Part shown: positions 32,864 to 45,690 of the stretch, piece after piece
How the letters are laid out: each line of letters opens with the position of its first letter
Numbering within the stretch: the first letter of the stretch is position 1
Source: Adenophora triphylla var. japonica
Taxonomy: Eukaryota > Streptophyta > Magnoliopsida > Asterales > Campanulaceae
Length of the DNA stretch: 64,000 bases
Assembly: GCA_022495995.1 (NCBI GenBank)
Contig: JAFEMH010000746.1
Coordinates: forward strand, 1-64,000
Reading direction: 5' to 3'
Made by a program: the position numbers and the translations under genes
Notes under the pieces: model-generated
Database searches by the model: none
Seen by the model: only the letters and a program-made list of their open reading frames with translations
Told to the model about the DNA's origin: nothing

Positions 32864-33950
32864 AAAGATACTTTTTTCAAAACTACCGTTGTTTTCTAAA
32901 AAGCCTTCCGTGGGTCAAACTTTTGTTTACCCTTCCTCATTTTCGTGTGTGTGTTACTTTAAACCTCGAACGGTTTTTGTTTCAAAGGCATTACATTGTC
33001 AACTTTTCAAAATCTTACCATGTTTGTGCATCCCCATTCATGTTTGATTTGCATGCTGTCTTTTGAACTGTGCATCATAATGCTTTAAGACACATTCTGA
33101 AAAATCTATGTTTTACTCAGAAAAAGAATTTTAGTGACCGCACTTCACGTGCACTTGCTGCCTCGGTACACTGCACACTACAACCCCTAACCCGGGATGG
33201 CCTTTTCAGTTGCACTCCGATTGGTGCGGACACCTTTCGGGCGCGGGGTCGTCCCAAACATCCCATCCTAGCCCGTGTAAGCCATGCACTCTTTGTGTCA
33301 CACTTTGTCCAAGACCCGGTTGGTTTTGGCTTAGCTCGTGTCATAAAGCCTAAGTGTATGTTTTTACGCCGGGCCCGCTCGAGTCAAGCTCGAGTTTGAG
33401 ACCAAAGGTCGTTCCTGACCCGAAGTCTCGCGCTCTTCAGCCTTGACTTTGACGCGGAGCTCTGCCGAAAAATATACCCGAAGGTTCAATGTGACGCCGT
33501 GTCACCAAACCTCGCCGTATGTATCATGCCAGCCACAACTTGGCCAATGCTAAAAAGCTAAGGTCTCTCGCACAAGCGAGTCAGGAGAGGTCATGCCAAA
33601 ATTTTGGCACGATCCCCGCCTTAACTTAAGGATGTTGACTTCGACTGTGGCCCGTGCATCACATACGTTGAAAGTTTGCGTGATCAGCTAGCCTTAAGTT
33701 CACTTTTTCCTTTGTCGGTGGAACTCGCTTGCCTTATCAGACCTCGCTCGGGATAGTCCGTCCTGAGAAAGATGATCTACAATGGAAACGAGGGGCTTAT
33801 AAGCGTAGTGAAGAGATCCACTGATTAGAGCTCTAGGGTTAGTTGCGAAAAAGAAGACACGCTCTTTTCCAACCTTTTAGGACTCTGAGAAAAATGTGTT
33901 TTCAGTAAACTTAAACAACAATTGCATGGTCCCATCTTGGGAATCTTTAA
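32864..33950 (+). other. Leader of element B before the array
   Basis: No gene is recognised. An open frame at 33070-33399 has no known motif. The region is of mixed composition and shows no tandem repeats. Confidence 0.55.
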
Positions 33951-34545
33951 AATAGTGACCCTCGCGGTCCAACTCTCAATCGCGACCTTCCGTGGTCCGA
34001 TGTCTCATATCTTGACCCCTCGCGGTCCAACTTTCAATCGCGACCTTCCGTGGTCCGATATCTCATATCTTGACCCCTCGCGGTCCAACTCTCAATTGCG
34101 ACCTTCCGTGGTCCGATATCTCATATCTTGACCCCTCGCGGTCCTACTCTCAATCGCGACCTTCCGTGGTCCGATATCTCATATAGTGACCCTCGCGGTC
34201 CAACTCTCAATCGCGACCTTCCGTGGTCCGATGTCTCATATCTTGACCCCTCGCGGTCCAACTTTCAATCGCGACCTTCCGTGGTCCGATATCTCATATC
34301 TTGACCCCTCGCGGTCCAACTCTCAATCGCGACCTTTCGTGGTCCGATATCTCATATCTTGACCCCTCGCGGTCCAATCTCAATCGCACGACCTTCACGG
34401 TCCGATATCTCAATCTCGACCTCGCTCGCGGTCCAACTCTCAATCGCGACCTTCACGTGGTCCGATATTCATCTCTTGACCCCTCGCGGTCCACTCCTTT
34501 CAATCGACCTTCCGTGGTCCGATTTCCAAATCTTGCTGACCCTCG
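33951..34545 (+). repeat. Leader array I, 58-bp units
   Basis: About ten units, regular at 58 bp in the first half, combine GACCTTCCGTGGTCCGAT and GACCCCTCGCGGTCCAAC. Both halves carry GACC and GGTC in inverted orientation. Confidence 0.92.
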
Positions 34546-36468
34546 TGGTCCAATCCTCAATCGCGACCTTTCACGGTCCGATATTCAATCACCGCGGTCG
34601 ACTTTTCGCGGTCGATTCCAATCTCGCGACCTTTCACGGTCCGATTCAATCCTCAATCGCGACCTTTCACGGTCCGATTCAATCAATCGCGACCTTTCAC
34701 GGTCGATTCAATCCTCAATCGCGACCTTTCACGGTCCGATTCCAATCATAATCGCGACCTTTCACGGTCCGATCTCAATCCTTAATCGCGACCTTTCACG
34801 GTCTGATTCCAATCCTTAATCGCGACCTTTCACGGTCCGATTCCAATCACTGTCGCGACCTTTCACGGTCCGATCTCAATCCTGTCGCGACCTTTCACGG
34901 TCCGATCTCAATCCTTAATCGCGACCTTTCACGGTATGATTCCAATCCTTAATCGCGACCTTTCACGGTCCGATCTCAATCCTTAATCGCGACCTTTCAT
35001 GGTCCGATTCCAATCCTTAATCGCGACCTTTCACGGTCCGATCTCAATCCTCAATCGCGACCTTTCACGGTCCGATTTCAATCATGTCGCGACCTTTCAC
35101 GGTCCGATCTCAATCATAATCGCGAACTTTCACGGTCCGATTCCAATCATAATCGCGACCTTTCACGGTCCGATTTCAATCACTGTCGCGACCTTTCACG
35201 GTCGATTTCAATCCTCAATCGCGACCTTTCACGGTCGATCTCAATCCTTAATCGCGACCTTTCACGGTCCGATTCCAATCATAATCGCGACCTTTCACGG
35301 TCCGATCTCAATCCTTAATCGCGACCTTTCACGGTCCGATTCCAATCCTTAATCGCGACCTTTCACGGTCCGATCTCAATCCTCAATCGCGACTTTTCAC
35401 GGTACAATTCCAATCCTTAATCGCGACCTTTCACGATCCGATCTCAATCCTTAATCGCGACCTTTCACGGTCCGATTCCAATCCTTAATCGCGACCTTTC
35501 ACGGTCCGATCTCAATCTAATCGCGACCTTTCATGGTCCGATTCCAATCATAAGTCGCGACCTTTCACGGCCCGATCTCAATCCTCAATCGCGACCTTTC
35601 ACGGTCCGATTCCAATCACTGTCGCGACCTTACACGGTCCGATCTCAATCCTTAATCGCGACCTTTCACGGTCCGATTCCAATCCTTAATCGCGACCTTT
35701 CACGGTCCGATCTTAATCCTCAATCGCGACCTTTCACGGTCCGATTCCAATCCTTAATCGCGACCGTCGCGGTCCGATCTCAATCCTCATATCTCGACCT
35801 TTCACGGTCCGATTCTAATCCTTAATCGCGACCTTTCACGGTCCGATCTCAATCCTCAATCGCGACCTTTCACGGTCCGATTCCAATCCTTAATCGCGAC
35901 CTTTCACGGTCCGATCTCAATCCTCAATCGCGACCTTTCACGTTCCGATTCCAATCCTTAATCGCGACCTTTCACGGTCCGATCTCAATCCTCAATCGCG
36001 ACCTTTCGGGGTCCGATTCCAATCATAATCGCGACCTTTCACGGTCCGATCTCAATCCTTAATCGCGACCTTTCACGGTCCGATTCCAATCCTTAATCGC
36101 GACCTTTCACGGTCCGATCTCAATCCTTAATCGCGACCTTTCACTGTCCAGATTCCAATCATGTCGCGACCTTTCACGGTCCGATCTCAATCCTTAATCG
36201 CGACCTTTCACGGTCCGATTCCAATCCTTAATCGCGACCTTTCACGGTCCGATCTCAATCCTCAATCGCGACCTTTCACGGTCCGATTCCAATCCTTAAT
36301 CGCGACCTTCGCGGTCCGATCTCAATCCTCATATCTCGACCTTTCACGGTCCGATTCCAATCCTTAATCGCGACCTTTCACGGTCCGATTTCAATCCTCA
36401 ATCGCGACCTTTCACGGTCCGATTTCAATCCTCAATCGCGACCTTTCACGGTCCGATCTCAAACAGTC
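34546..36468 (+). repeat. Leader array II, 34-bp units
   Basis: About 55 units of roughly 34 bp contain TCGCGACCTTTCACGGTCCG followed by ATCTCAATCC or ATTCCAATCC. GACC-TTTCAC-GGTC is an inverted repeat in almost every unit. Alternating ATCTC and ATTCC units give a higher-order period of about 68 bp. Confidence 0.93.
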
Positions 36469-37330
36469 AATCCCGACCTTCGCGGTCCGATCTCTGATCT
36501 CCAATCGAGACCTTCGCGGTCCGATCTCTGATCTCCAATCGAGACCCCTCGTGGTCCACTCCTCAATCGAGACCCTCGCGGTCCGATCTCAAATAGCCAA
36601 TCCCGACCTTCGCGGTCCGATCTCTGATCTCCAATCGAGACCTTCGCGGTCCGATCTCCAATCTCCAATCGAGACCTTCGTGGTCCGTTCTCAAATGGTC
36701 GATCCCGACCTTCGCGGTCCAATCTTCAATCGAGACCTTCGAGGTCCGATCTCAAATAGTCGATCCCAACCTTCGCGGTCCGATCTCCGATCTCAAATCG
36801 AGACCTTCGCGGTCCGATCTCAATAGTGAATCCCGACCGCGGTCCGATCTCTGATCTCCAATCGAAACCTTCGCGGTCCGATCTTCGATCTCCTTTCGAG
36901 ACCTTCACGGTCCGATCTCAAATAGCCAATCCCGACCTTCGCGGTCCGATCTCTGATCTCCAATCCAGACCTTCGCGATCCGATCTCTGATCTCCAATCG
37001 AGACCTTCGCGGTCCGATCTCAGAAGTTAATCCAGACCTTCGCGGTCCGATCTCCGATCTCCAATCGAGACCTTTGCGGTCCGATCTCAAAAGTCGATCC
37101 CGACCTTCGCGGTCCGATCTCCGATCTCCAATCGAGACCTTCGCGGTCCGATCTCAAGTAGTCGATCCCGACCTTCGCGGTCCGATCTCCGATCTCCAAT
37201 CGAGACCTTCGTGGTCCAATCTCAAATAGTCGATCCCGACCTTCGCGGTCCGATCTCCGATCTCCCATCGAGACCTTCGCGGTCCGATCTCATATATTCA
37301 ATCCCGGCCTCTCACGGTCAAAACTTTAAA
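36469..37330 (+). repeat. Leader array III, 68-bp units
   Basis: About twelve units of roughly 68 bp contain GACCTTCGCGGTCCGATCTC twice. The inverted repeat is GACC-TTCGC-GGTC. Long open frames on both strands arise from the repeat alone. Confidence 0.92.
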
Positions 37331-37534
37331 TCTCGACCTTTCACGGTCCAATTTTCGAGCCTTAAAGCCTTGAGCCAAATACCCCTTCTGAAAACTAAGC
37401 CATACCTTTCGTTCCCTGCAGTGAACAGAGAGTGGTTCAGAATTCCGAGTCAGCGCCTCGCCAAGTACGATTACGGCGGCATCGAGTTCCTCGGTTTCCT
37501 CGGTTCCCTCGGCCCGGACTTTCCGACATGTCAG

Positions 37535-38880
37535 ACTCACCGAGAAATCGTGACGGGGACGGACCCCCGCCACCGGTAACAGATATGACACTGGAAGAAG
37601 CCATCCGGCCCTGTGAGGTTCACAAGAAACAGAAAAAGGATCAGCATAATTCAGGGTACAACTTCTGAATGAGCGAGGTATAGCCGCTATCCCCCGGCCA
37701 GATGTTACTTTCGTCCTAATCGAGGACGACGATCCTTCACGATCAACTCCCCAAACCTTCGACCAGGTTCCTCCACCGTCCAGCTACGAGAATCCTTCAA
37801 ATCAAGGAAATGACAGGCGGGGCTTCATACGCCACCTCTCGAAGCAACCTGTCATATACGGCCAAGCAGAGTACTACCCCTTTCACTCAATGCAACCGGC
37901 GCAGCTGGATCCTCTCAAACAGGATCCCAATATCTCTCAAAATCCTCCCGGGTTCACTTCCTTCCCGGCCAATATGCTCGGTCACGGAGTTTCCCCCATA
38001 ACCTTTCAGGCCCATTCTGCGGACAACTTGTAGGCTAGCCGTGGCCTCAATTCCCTCGGTTTCCACGGTATCCACTAAATTATACTCCGTTCCCTCAAAA
38101 CCCGTTTGTCCCAACCCCGTATCATGGTTCCCTCAGCAGTGGACCTTTGGTTACGAGTTCCGGCTGCCCGGAGGTTTCTATCGACCCGCATGTGGTTATA
38201 CTGCGAACGGAAGGCGACGAAACTAAGGAAGAATTTTACAAGGCACGAGCCGAAGCTTTACGAAATCCTGAAGTCACTGCCCGAGGATGAGCAAGTGAGA
38301 GCCTTCGAGTCATGTTTGGAGCCATCAGTAAAAGCATTAGTCGGCCATCGCTTATGCCTTGATCTCCGATCCATGGTCAATACGGGTCCCCATCGAGAAA
38401 GACCCGAAGGAAAAGCATGCCCAGAGCACGAGCCATCTTACCGGTATAGAGCGACAGCGCATTCAACCCTGCACCGGCCCCGGCAAAGGAAAAGACACCA
38501 TTTGTCGGCCACCTCCGAGCGGGGACATCGGTCAAGCAATGGGGACACGGCCCTACAAAGCAACGACTCTTCCGAGAGACTGACCTTCCCGTCGCTTCGA
38601 CAAACTAGACATGCCTCTAAGCAAAATGTTGGAGAAAGCGATCAAAGAAGACCTACTCAAGCACTGTGGCGGACTACAAGCCAAAGAAGCCCGAGGCAAG
38701 GCGACAAAAGCAAGTATCTTGCACCTTCCACCGGTACCATGGGCACATGGCGATAATTGCCTCGGCACGAGATCGAGATCCGAATCGATAGAAGATGGAA
38801 AGCTTGAGCGTCCTGGCAGTCCAGCAACAAAAGAGCAGCTAGAGTAGGGGCACCTATCCTCGAGATTTGTCAATTGTCTT
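37535..38880 (+). pseudogene. Decayed gag region of element B
   Basis: A plausible start is the ATG near 37536 (MSDSPRNRDGDGPPPP). A frame break follows GYNF, and a Pro-rich open stretch, PRPDVTFVLIEDDDPS to HGVSPITFQAHSADNL, runs to about 38031. Later pieces include DETKEEFYKARAEALRNPEV, MPLSKMLEKAIKEDLL and FHRYHGH, the last like the His/Cys tail of Tat-type gag. I do not see the central Retrotrans_gag core, so an internal deletion is likely. Several stops and shifts break the frame. Confidence 0.6.
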
Positions 38881-41095
38881 TTGGTCAACCTTCGTAGGTT
38901 CTAGTACTTTCCTCGTTCAATCAAGTCCGCCTCGGACATTGTAGATAATCTTAAAGTTTCTATAAATAAGTGTCTTTTTCTCTTCTTGCTAGACTTGAGA
39001 CATTATTTGCACACCTACATTACAACTAATGAAATGGTTATATCCTAAATGATCACTTGCATTGCTCAACACATAATCTCTGGAAATAACTAATATTCTG
39101 ATTAATCGGTATGAGAAAGTCAATTGGTGCCCTCCCCATACACTTTCCTTACCCCACAAAGGCCTCCATCAAGCCACACACTTCCCAAAACACATCCCCA
39201 CCATCACCTTGACCAAGTCAACGACGGCGGCAATATCAAGGAACAACAAAAGGTCACTCAACATCGGAAGATTGACCCCATGTCGACAACAACCTCGGAG
39301 CTCACCTTCGCCCTCGTGCACATCGAGAAAGTTCAAGCAGGAGCATGCCTTCGTCCTCAAGAACTTCAAAAAGAAAAAAAAAAGAGAGAGAAAAGTTCAA
39401 ACAAGAACTTCAAACAACAAAAAAAAAGAGAGAGAGAGAAAAGTTCAAACAAGAACTTCAAAAAGAGAAAAAAAAAAAAGAGAGAGAAAAGTTCAAAGCG
39501 AGAACTTCAAAAAAAAAGTGAGGCGAAGGACCCAGCACCGCCAATCACAATCTTAACAGATGGGCAAACAAAATTAAAGCTCGAAGAATGGAGGTTGTCG
39601 ATAACAATGGAGCGGTCAAAGCAAAGGCAAAAATACATCATAAGCCCTTACGCTACATTCGAATTCTTTCTCCCCCGGTGAAAGACGCTGATCAAGAAGC
39701 AATGGAATCAACGAAGAAGCCGTCAACAACAACTTGTCAAGGAATCACCTCGAGGCCCGTACCTCATCATCCAAACTTCCCATCCGAGCCTTTTCACCAA
39801 AAGGACCACAAATGTTCATACCCTTTTTCCCAGAGCCAAGCACCGTTCCGCCAGAACTACGGCGACCTGAGCTCCTTACACTGAGGAGAACCTAGGCAAA
39901 CGAGACGGTCCATAGCTAAACACATACAAATCCCATGAACCGGTCTCATCAATGACCTTTCCTATACACAGACCTTTCTTTCACACACAGCCAACTTTGA
40001 TCCGCGACATCAGTTGACTTTCTTCTCACGGTTAATCAAGACATTTGTTCATATCGGGATTAATGGTTGAACAACTTGAACATTAACAAAGGGTTTAAAG
40101 CAATCTTGTGATTATTATGGATAAAACATGTTTTCGAGATGTCTCGACAAGTCTTCTTTTTCTACGATAATAGGAAAATTAGAGGCTAAACACTTTGTCT
40201 TTACGTCGGCCAAGAGCTTCCATACACTGCTCCCAAACCTCTCTACGCTCATACTCTCCCAAAGAGTCAAACCCAAGCGAGTTTTGGTGCACTGCATTAA
40301 ACTAGGCATCCACATAAAATCGGGATTCGTTCCCACTTCTCTAAAATACGTCCTTGCGCGTATACATTACAAGCCATTCCTCTTATACACTTTGGTTGAC
40401 CAATCGAAAAAATCAGGACGGTTGCCTCGTCGGGCCACATGGAGTTCAACTCGGATTGGGGCTGCATCGGATTCACTCTAGAATCCCCACGAGATGACCG
40501 GCGATTCCTTCAAGCGGGGCTTCACCAACCCATTCCTTGAGGCCCCGGGGCTTTGCCATGCAAAGAGAGTTTTTCTCATCCCGAGGTCTACCTTGAGTTT
40601 CGATTCTTGGGGCTTGTCGGAAGCATCTTTCGCCATTATGGTCTTAATCGGAATTGGGGCTTCTCGGATACGGCTTCGACGGTTCGAATCTGAATCCTCA
40701 TGACACCTCTGCAGGCAACGGTAGCATTGAAGGGCGGTTTTCTCCGGCCAAGTCTTCCTTCCTTCAAACGGCACGGCTTGAGAACCTACGGGGGTGGGAA
40801 AGCGAAAATATCCTGGCGACACCACGGTTCGGGCATCGGGACACAAGAAAGTCTCCAATCTCGACAACCTTACGCAACAAGAAGCATAATCCCCGAAGGA
40901 TAAGCCAAAGTTCAACTCATCAAACCTCAAAGCAATGCGGAGGCACCACCAAAACCTCTACCTCTCAAATGTTGGATGACCCGATCCTCGCTCGGCTCAA
41001 GCGGACTCGGGCGAACATTTCCCTTTAGTCTCTGCTCACCTCTTCATACCCTCACAAGCTCGAAGCTAGAGGAAAGTTTGGCCCGCACCATGGTC
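38881..41095 (+). other. Non-coding or strongly decayed part of element B
   Basis: No domain can be named. Positions 39360-39520 contain four units with AAGTTCAAACAAGAACTTC followed by an A/G tract, giving a Lys-rich open frame at 39124-39681. Positions 40480-41030 have overlapping open frames on both strands without recognisable motifs. Confidence 0.5.
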
Positions 41096-42010
41096 CCCGT
41101 GGACGCAACTCCAGGATGAAGTAATCCGGATGATCGACAACATCATCGTCACCCTCATAATTTGGACTGCCAAAATTTGGGGGCGATCACAATGAGCCGC
41201 TCTACATCACGGTCAGTTTGGACGGCGTCGCCTTCCCGTGTGTTGGTAGACGAAGGTTCCGGAATGAATGTCTTGCCCGCCAAGATGATGAACTGCTTGA
41301 CATCAAGTCCACGATTTGAATCCTTCGGTCCCACCTTTGTCAGGCCTACGATTCTACTTCCGCACGAGTTCTCGGGGTTGCTACTCTAAATATGCGGTTC
41401 GGCAAGCGGGTGATCCCCACCGAATTTCAAGTGTTGGACATTCCTATCACTTTCTAGCCATCTGGGGGCGACCACAGGCTGCATCAAATGAATGGTGTGG
41501 TATCCACCCTTCACCAATGCCTCAAGTTCATGCAAGGCAACGAGCTAACCACGGTCTACGGCGATAGCGTCACCACCAGGGGACTACGCAGCGACATTCC
41601 GGTGTTGGAGATCAAGCATGACGACGATATGGCATTAGCTGGATTCACCTTGGAGACTTCCAAAATCCAAATATGCGGCGTGGACCTTCCACTATTCAGG
41701 ACAAAATCCCTCCCGCCATGAAGATGATGAAACTCATGAACTTCATCCCAGGACTGGGGCTCGGCAAAAGGTTACAAGGCTAACACCAAGTCATCAAAGT
41801 CAAGGACCACACTACAATCCAGAGGCTCGGTTATATGCTAACACCAGCTGACATCAGGAAAAACAACAGGCTCGCCCGCACCAAGGCAGCAGCCCGCAAA
41901 AGGGGAACCTACAAAGGCATACCCAACCTCCGACCTTACAGTTTCGACCTCACCCACTACTTCGTCGAAAGGAGCCGACAACGGGGTGAGGAGCGACGGA
42001 GGAGGCGATG
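41096..42010 (+). pseudogene. Aspartic protease remnant of element B
   Basis: Joined over frameshifts, NEPLYITVSLDGVAFPC precedes LVDEGSGMNVLPAKMM, the retroviral-type protease active site (D-E/G-GS) of Tat-like elements. Then come VIPTEFQVLDIPITF, STLHQCLKFMQGNELTTVYG and a Gly-rich PGLGLGKRLQG resembling the G-patch-like piece found after protease in some of these elements. LGYMLTPADIRKNNRLARTK follows. At least one frameshift lies before LVDEGSG and stops follow it. There is no reverse transcriptase after it; tandem repeats start at once. Confidence 0.68.
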
Positions 42011-42024
42011 AAGACGAGAAAGCG

Positions 42025-42478
42025 ATTACCCATCTGCTAGAAATATTACCCATCTTTTCGTGAGATTACCCATCTTCTAGAGAGATTATCGATCTTTTCG
42101 TAAGATTACCCATCTTTTAGAGAGATTACCCATCTGCTAGAAAGATTACCCATCTTTTCGTGAGATTACCCATCTTTTCATGAGATTACCCATCTCTTAG
42201 AGAGATTACCCATCTTTTCGTGAGATTACCCATCTTTTCGTGAGATTACCCATCTTTTAGAGAGATTACCCATCTTTTCGTGAGATTACCCATCTCTTAG
42301 AGAGATTACCCATCTTTTCGTGAGATTACCCATCTTTTCGTGAGATTACCCATCTTTTCGTGAGATTACCCATCTCTTAGAGAGATTACCCATCTTTTTG
42401 TGAGATTACCCATCTCTTAGAGAGATTACCTATCTTTTCGTGAGATTACCCATCTCTTAGAGAGATTACCCATCTTTT
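42025..42478 (+). repeat. 3' array I, about 20-bp units
   Basis: About 22 units contain GATTACCCATCT, alternating between TTTCGTGA and CTTAGAGA linkers. AGAT-TACCC-ATCT is an inverted repeat in each unit. Confidence 0.93.
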
Positions 42479-44755
42479 CATAAGATCCTCTTTCCATCAT
42501 CTCCCTGCGAGATCCTTCTCGAGATTCCGCATCTCGCCATCTCCTCGTGAGATTTCTTTCCGAGATTCTGCATCTCGCCATCTCCCCGTGAGATTCCTTT
42601 CCGAGATTTCGCATCTCGCCATCTCCTCGTGAGATTCCTTTCCGAGATTCCGCATCTCGCCATCTCCTCGTGAGATTCCTTTCCTGAGATTCCGCATCTC
42701 GCCATCTCCCCGTGAGATTCCCTCTCGAGATTCCGCATCTCGCCATCTCCTCGTGAGATTCCTTTTCGAGATTCTACATCTCGCTATCTCCTCGTGAGAT
42801 TCCTTTCCGAGATTCTGCATCTCGCTATCTCCTCGTGAGATTCCTTTTCGAGATTCTACATCTCGCTATCTCCTCGTGAGATTCCTTTTTGAGATTCTAC
42901 ATCTCGCTATCTCCCCGTGAGATTCCTTCCCGAGATTACGCATCTCGCCATCTCCCCGTGAGATTCCTTTCCGAGATTCTGCATCTCGCTATCTCCCCGT
43001 GAGATTCCTTTCCGAGATTCTGCATCTCGCTATCTCCCCGTGAGATTCCTTCTCGAGATTCCGCATCTCGCCATCTCCTCGTGAGATTCCCTCTCGAGAT
43101 TCCGCATCTCGCCATCTCCTCGTGAGATTCCTTTTCGAGATTCTACATCTCGCTATCTCCTCGTGAGATTCCTTTTTGAGATTCTACATCTCGCTATCTC
43201 CCCGTGAGATTCCTTTCCAGGGATTCTCGCATCTCGCTATCTCCCAGTGAGATTCCTTCTCGAGATTCCGCATCTCGCCATCTCCCCGTGAGATTCCTTT
43301 CCGAGATTCTGCATCTCGCCATCTCCCCATGAGATTCCTTTCCGAGATTTCGCATCTCGCCATCTCCTCGTGAGATTCCCTTTCGAGATTCTACATCTCG
43401 CTATCTCCTCGTGAGATTCCTTTTTGAGATTCTACATCTCGCTATCTCCCCGTGAGATTCCTTCTCGAGATTCCGCATCTCGCCATCTCCTCGTGAGATT
43501 CCTTTCCGAGATTCTGCATCTCGCCATCTCCCCGTGAGATTCCTTTCCGAGATTTCGCATCTCGCCATCTCCTCGTGAGATTCCTTTCCTGAGATTCCGC
43601 ATCTCGCCATCTCCCCGTGAGATTCCCTCTCGAGATTCCGCATCTCGCCATCTCCTCGTGAGATTCCTTTTCGAGATTCTACATCTCGCTATCTCCTCGT
43701 GAGATTCCTTTTTGAGATTCTACATCTCGCTATCTCCCCGTGAGATTCCTTTCCGAGATTCTGCATCTCGCTATCTCCCCGTGAGATTCCTTTTCGAGAT
43801 TCTGCATCTCGCTATCTCCCCGTGAGATTCCTTCCCGAGATTACGCATCTCGCCATCTCCCAAGTGAGATTCCTTTCCGAGATTCCCGCATCTCGCTATC
43901 TCCCCGTGAGATTCCTTTCCGAGATTCTGCATCTCGCTATCTCCCCGTGAGATTCCTTCTCGAGATTCCGCATCTCGCCATCTCCTCGTGAGATTCCCTT
44001 TCGAGATTCTACATCTCGCTATCTCCTTGTGAGATTCCTTTTTGAGATTCTACATCTCGCTATCTCCCCGTGAGATTCCTTTCCGAGATTCTGCATCTCG
44101 CTATCTCCCCGTGAGATTCCTTCTCGAGATTCCGCATCTCGCCATCTCCCCGTGAGATTCCTTCTCGAGATTCCGCATCTCGCCATCTACCCGTGAGATT
44201 CCTTTCCGAGATTCCGCATCTCGCCATCTCCTCGTGAGATTCCTTTTCGAGATTCCGCATCTCGCCATCTCCTCGTGAGATTCCTTTCCTGAGATTCCGC
44301 ATCTCGCCATCTCCCCGTGAGATTCCTTCCTGAGATTTTGCATCTCGCTATCTCCCCGTGAGATTCCTTCCCGAGATTCCGCATCTCGCTATCTCCCCGT
44401 GAGATTCCTTCCCGAGATTCCGCATCTCGCCATCTCCTCGTGAGATTCCTTTTCGAGATTCTGCATCTCGCAATCTCCTCGTGAGATTCCTTCCCGAGAT
44501 TCCGCATCTCGCCATCTCCCCGTGAGATTCCTTCCGAGATTCTGCATCTCGCCATCTCCTCGTGAGATTCCTTTTCGAGATTCTACATTTTGCCATCTCC
44601 TCGTGAGATTCCTTTCCGAGATTCCGCATCTCGCCATCTCCCCGTGAGATTCCTTCCCGAGATTTCGCATCTCGCCATCTCCTCGTGAGACCCTTTCCTA
44701 TTATTCTCCCTCGTGAGATCCTCTCCCGAGATTTCACATCTCGTCATCTCCCCTA
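42479..44755 (+). repeat. 3' array II, 41-bp units
   Basis: About 55 units of 41 bp contain CGAGATTCTGCATCTCG and CCATCTCCTCGTGAGATTCC. CGAGAT-TCTGC-ATCTCG is a perfect 6-bp inverted repeat. Because 41 is not divisible by three, long Arg/Glu-rich open frames appear in all minus-strand frames; they are not genes. Confidence 0.95.
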
Positions 44756-44810
44756 CTCTTGGTAGTGGACACGTCAACCGACCCCCTCTCCCGAGGTCAA
44801 GTCCCAGTTA

Positions 44811-44975
44811 GTTTTCACTAACGCTCGTCTCCAGACGTTAAATTCCCTGTTAGTTTTCACTAACGCTCGTCTCTAGACGTTAAATTCTCAGTTAGTCCTC
44901 ACTAACGCTCGTCTCCAGACGTTAAATTCTCAGTTAGTCCTCACTAACGCTCGTCTCCAGATGTTAAATTCTCAA
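44811..44975 (+). repeat. 3' array III, 42-bp units
   Basis: Four units carry GTTAGTTTTCACTAAC and CGTCTCCAGACG, two hairpins per unit (GTTAGT/ACTAAC and CGTCT/AGACG). Confidence 0.92.
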
Positions 44976-44984
44976 TCCCCAGTC

Positions 44985-45155
44985 AACGTTTGGCATTCAA
45001 ACGCTCACTTCCATATCAATTCGACGTTTGACATTCAAACGCTCATTTCCATCCTAACGTTTGACATTCAAACGCTCATTTACATCCCAAGTTGACGTTT
45101 GACATTCAAACGCTCATTTCCACCCCAAACCGACGTTTGACATTCAAACGCTCAG
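44985..45155 (+). repeat. 3' array IV, CGTTTG hairpin units
   Basis: Five units contain CGTTTGACATTCAAACG (first one CGTTTGGCATT). The stem CGTTTG/CAAACG is the same as in the LTR repeats at 32102-32364, but the loop differs. Confidence 0.9.
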
Positions 45156-45690
45156 TCCTGTCTTCGGACATCAAATCACAAATCTGTCTCCCGACGTCAA
45201 AATTCCCATTGGTTTTCACCAACGTTCACTTCCCCGACCGCCAGTCGTAAGTCCGAGAGTCCCACTTCAGCGGCCATCAAGGTAAGCCGGCACAACAATC
45301 CCTCTTCGGCCATCAAGGTAAGCCCGAACGCTCATCCCCAGCAGGATTCTAAAGAAGAAACGTCAATCAACCCTCTCAGTTCCTAACTGACCCCATCAGC
45401 ACTCTTGGCGCTTTTCCCCAGCAATGTGTCAGTCTCTCCCGAGACCACATCCCGTTCCTAACCCCATCGTTAGAACGTCACTTCTTCCGTGTTGTTAATA
45501 ATGCCAGTTTAACACAACCATTCCCATCATTGCCACCCTATCCCCGGCAGATAAACCTGGCAGTCATCATAAGTCCAGCACCCAAGGCGCGAACGCCTTA
45601 ATCTCAGGATAAGCGTATCCTCGCCAACTCCGGTCTGAGGCGCCACACGCCCTCGTATGATTTAGCAACTCCGGTCTGAGGCGCCACACG
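45156..45690 (+). other. Spacer between element B 3' arrays
   Basis: No gene. Short duplications occur, such as CGGCCATCAAGGTAAGCC (45271 and 45305) and CAACTCCGGTCTGAGGCGCC (45627 and 45665). Confidence 0.65.

Noticed and set aside
33070..33399. 109-residue frame in element B leader
   Set aside because: No motif on either strand, overlapped by an opposite frame; no second copy to test it.
34301..37268. Ser/Arg-rich frames on both strands
   Set aside because: Read-through of the 34- and 68-bp arrays of element B.
42426..44777. Many minus-strand Arg/Glu-rich frames (RNLGKESHGEMARC-type)
   Set aside because: Products of the 41-bp array read in three frames; no flanking gene structure.
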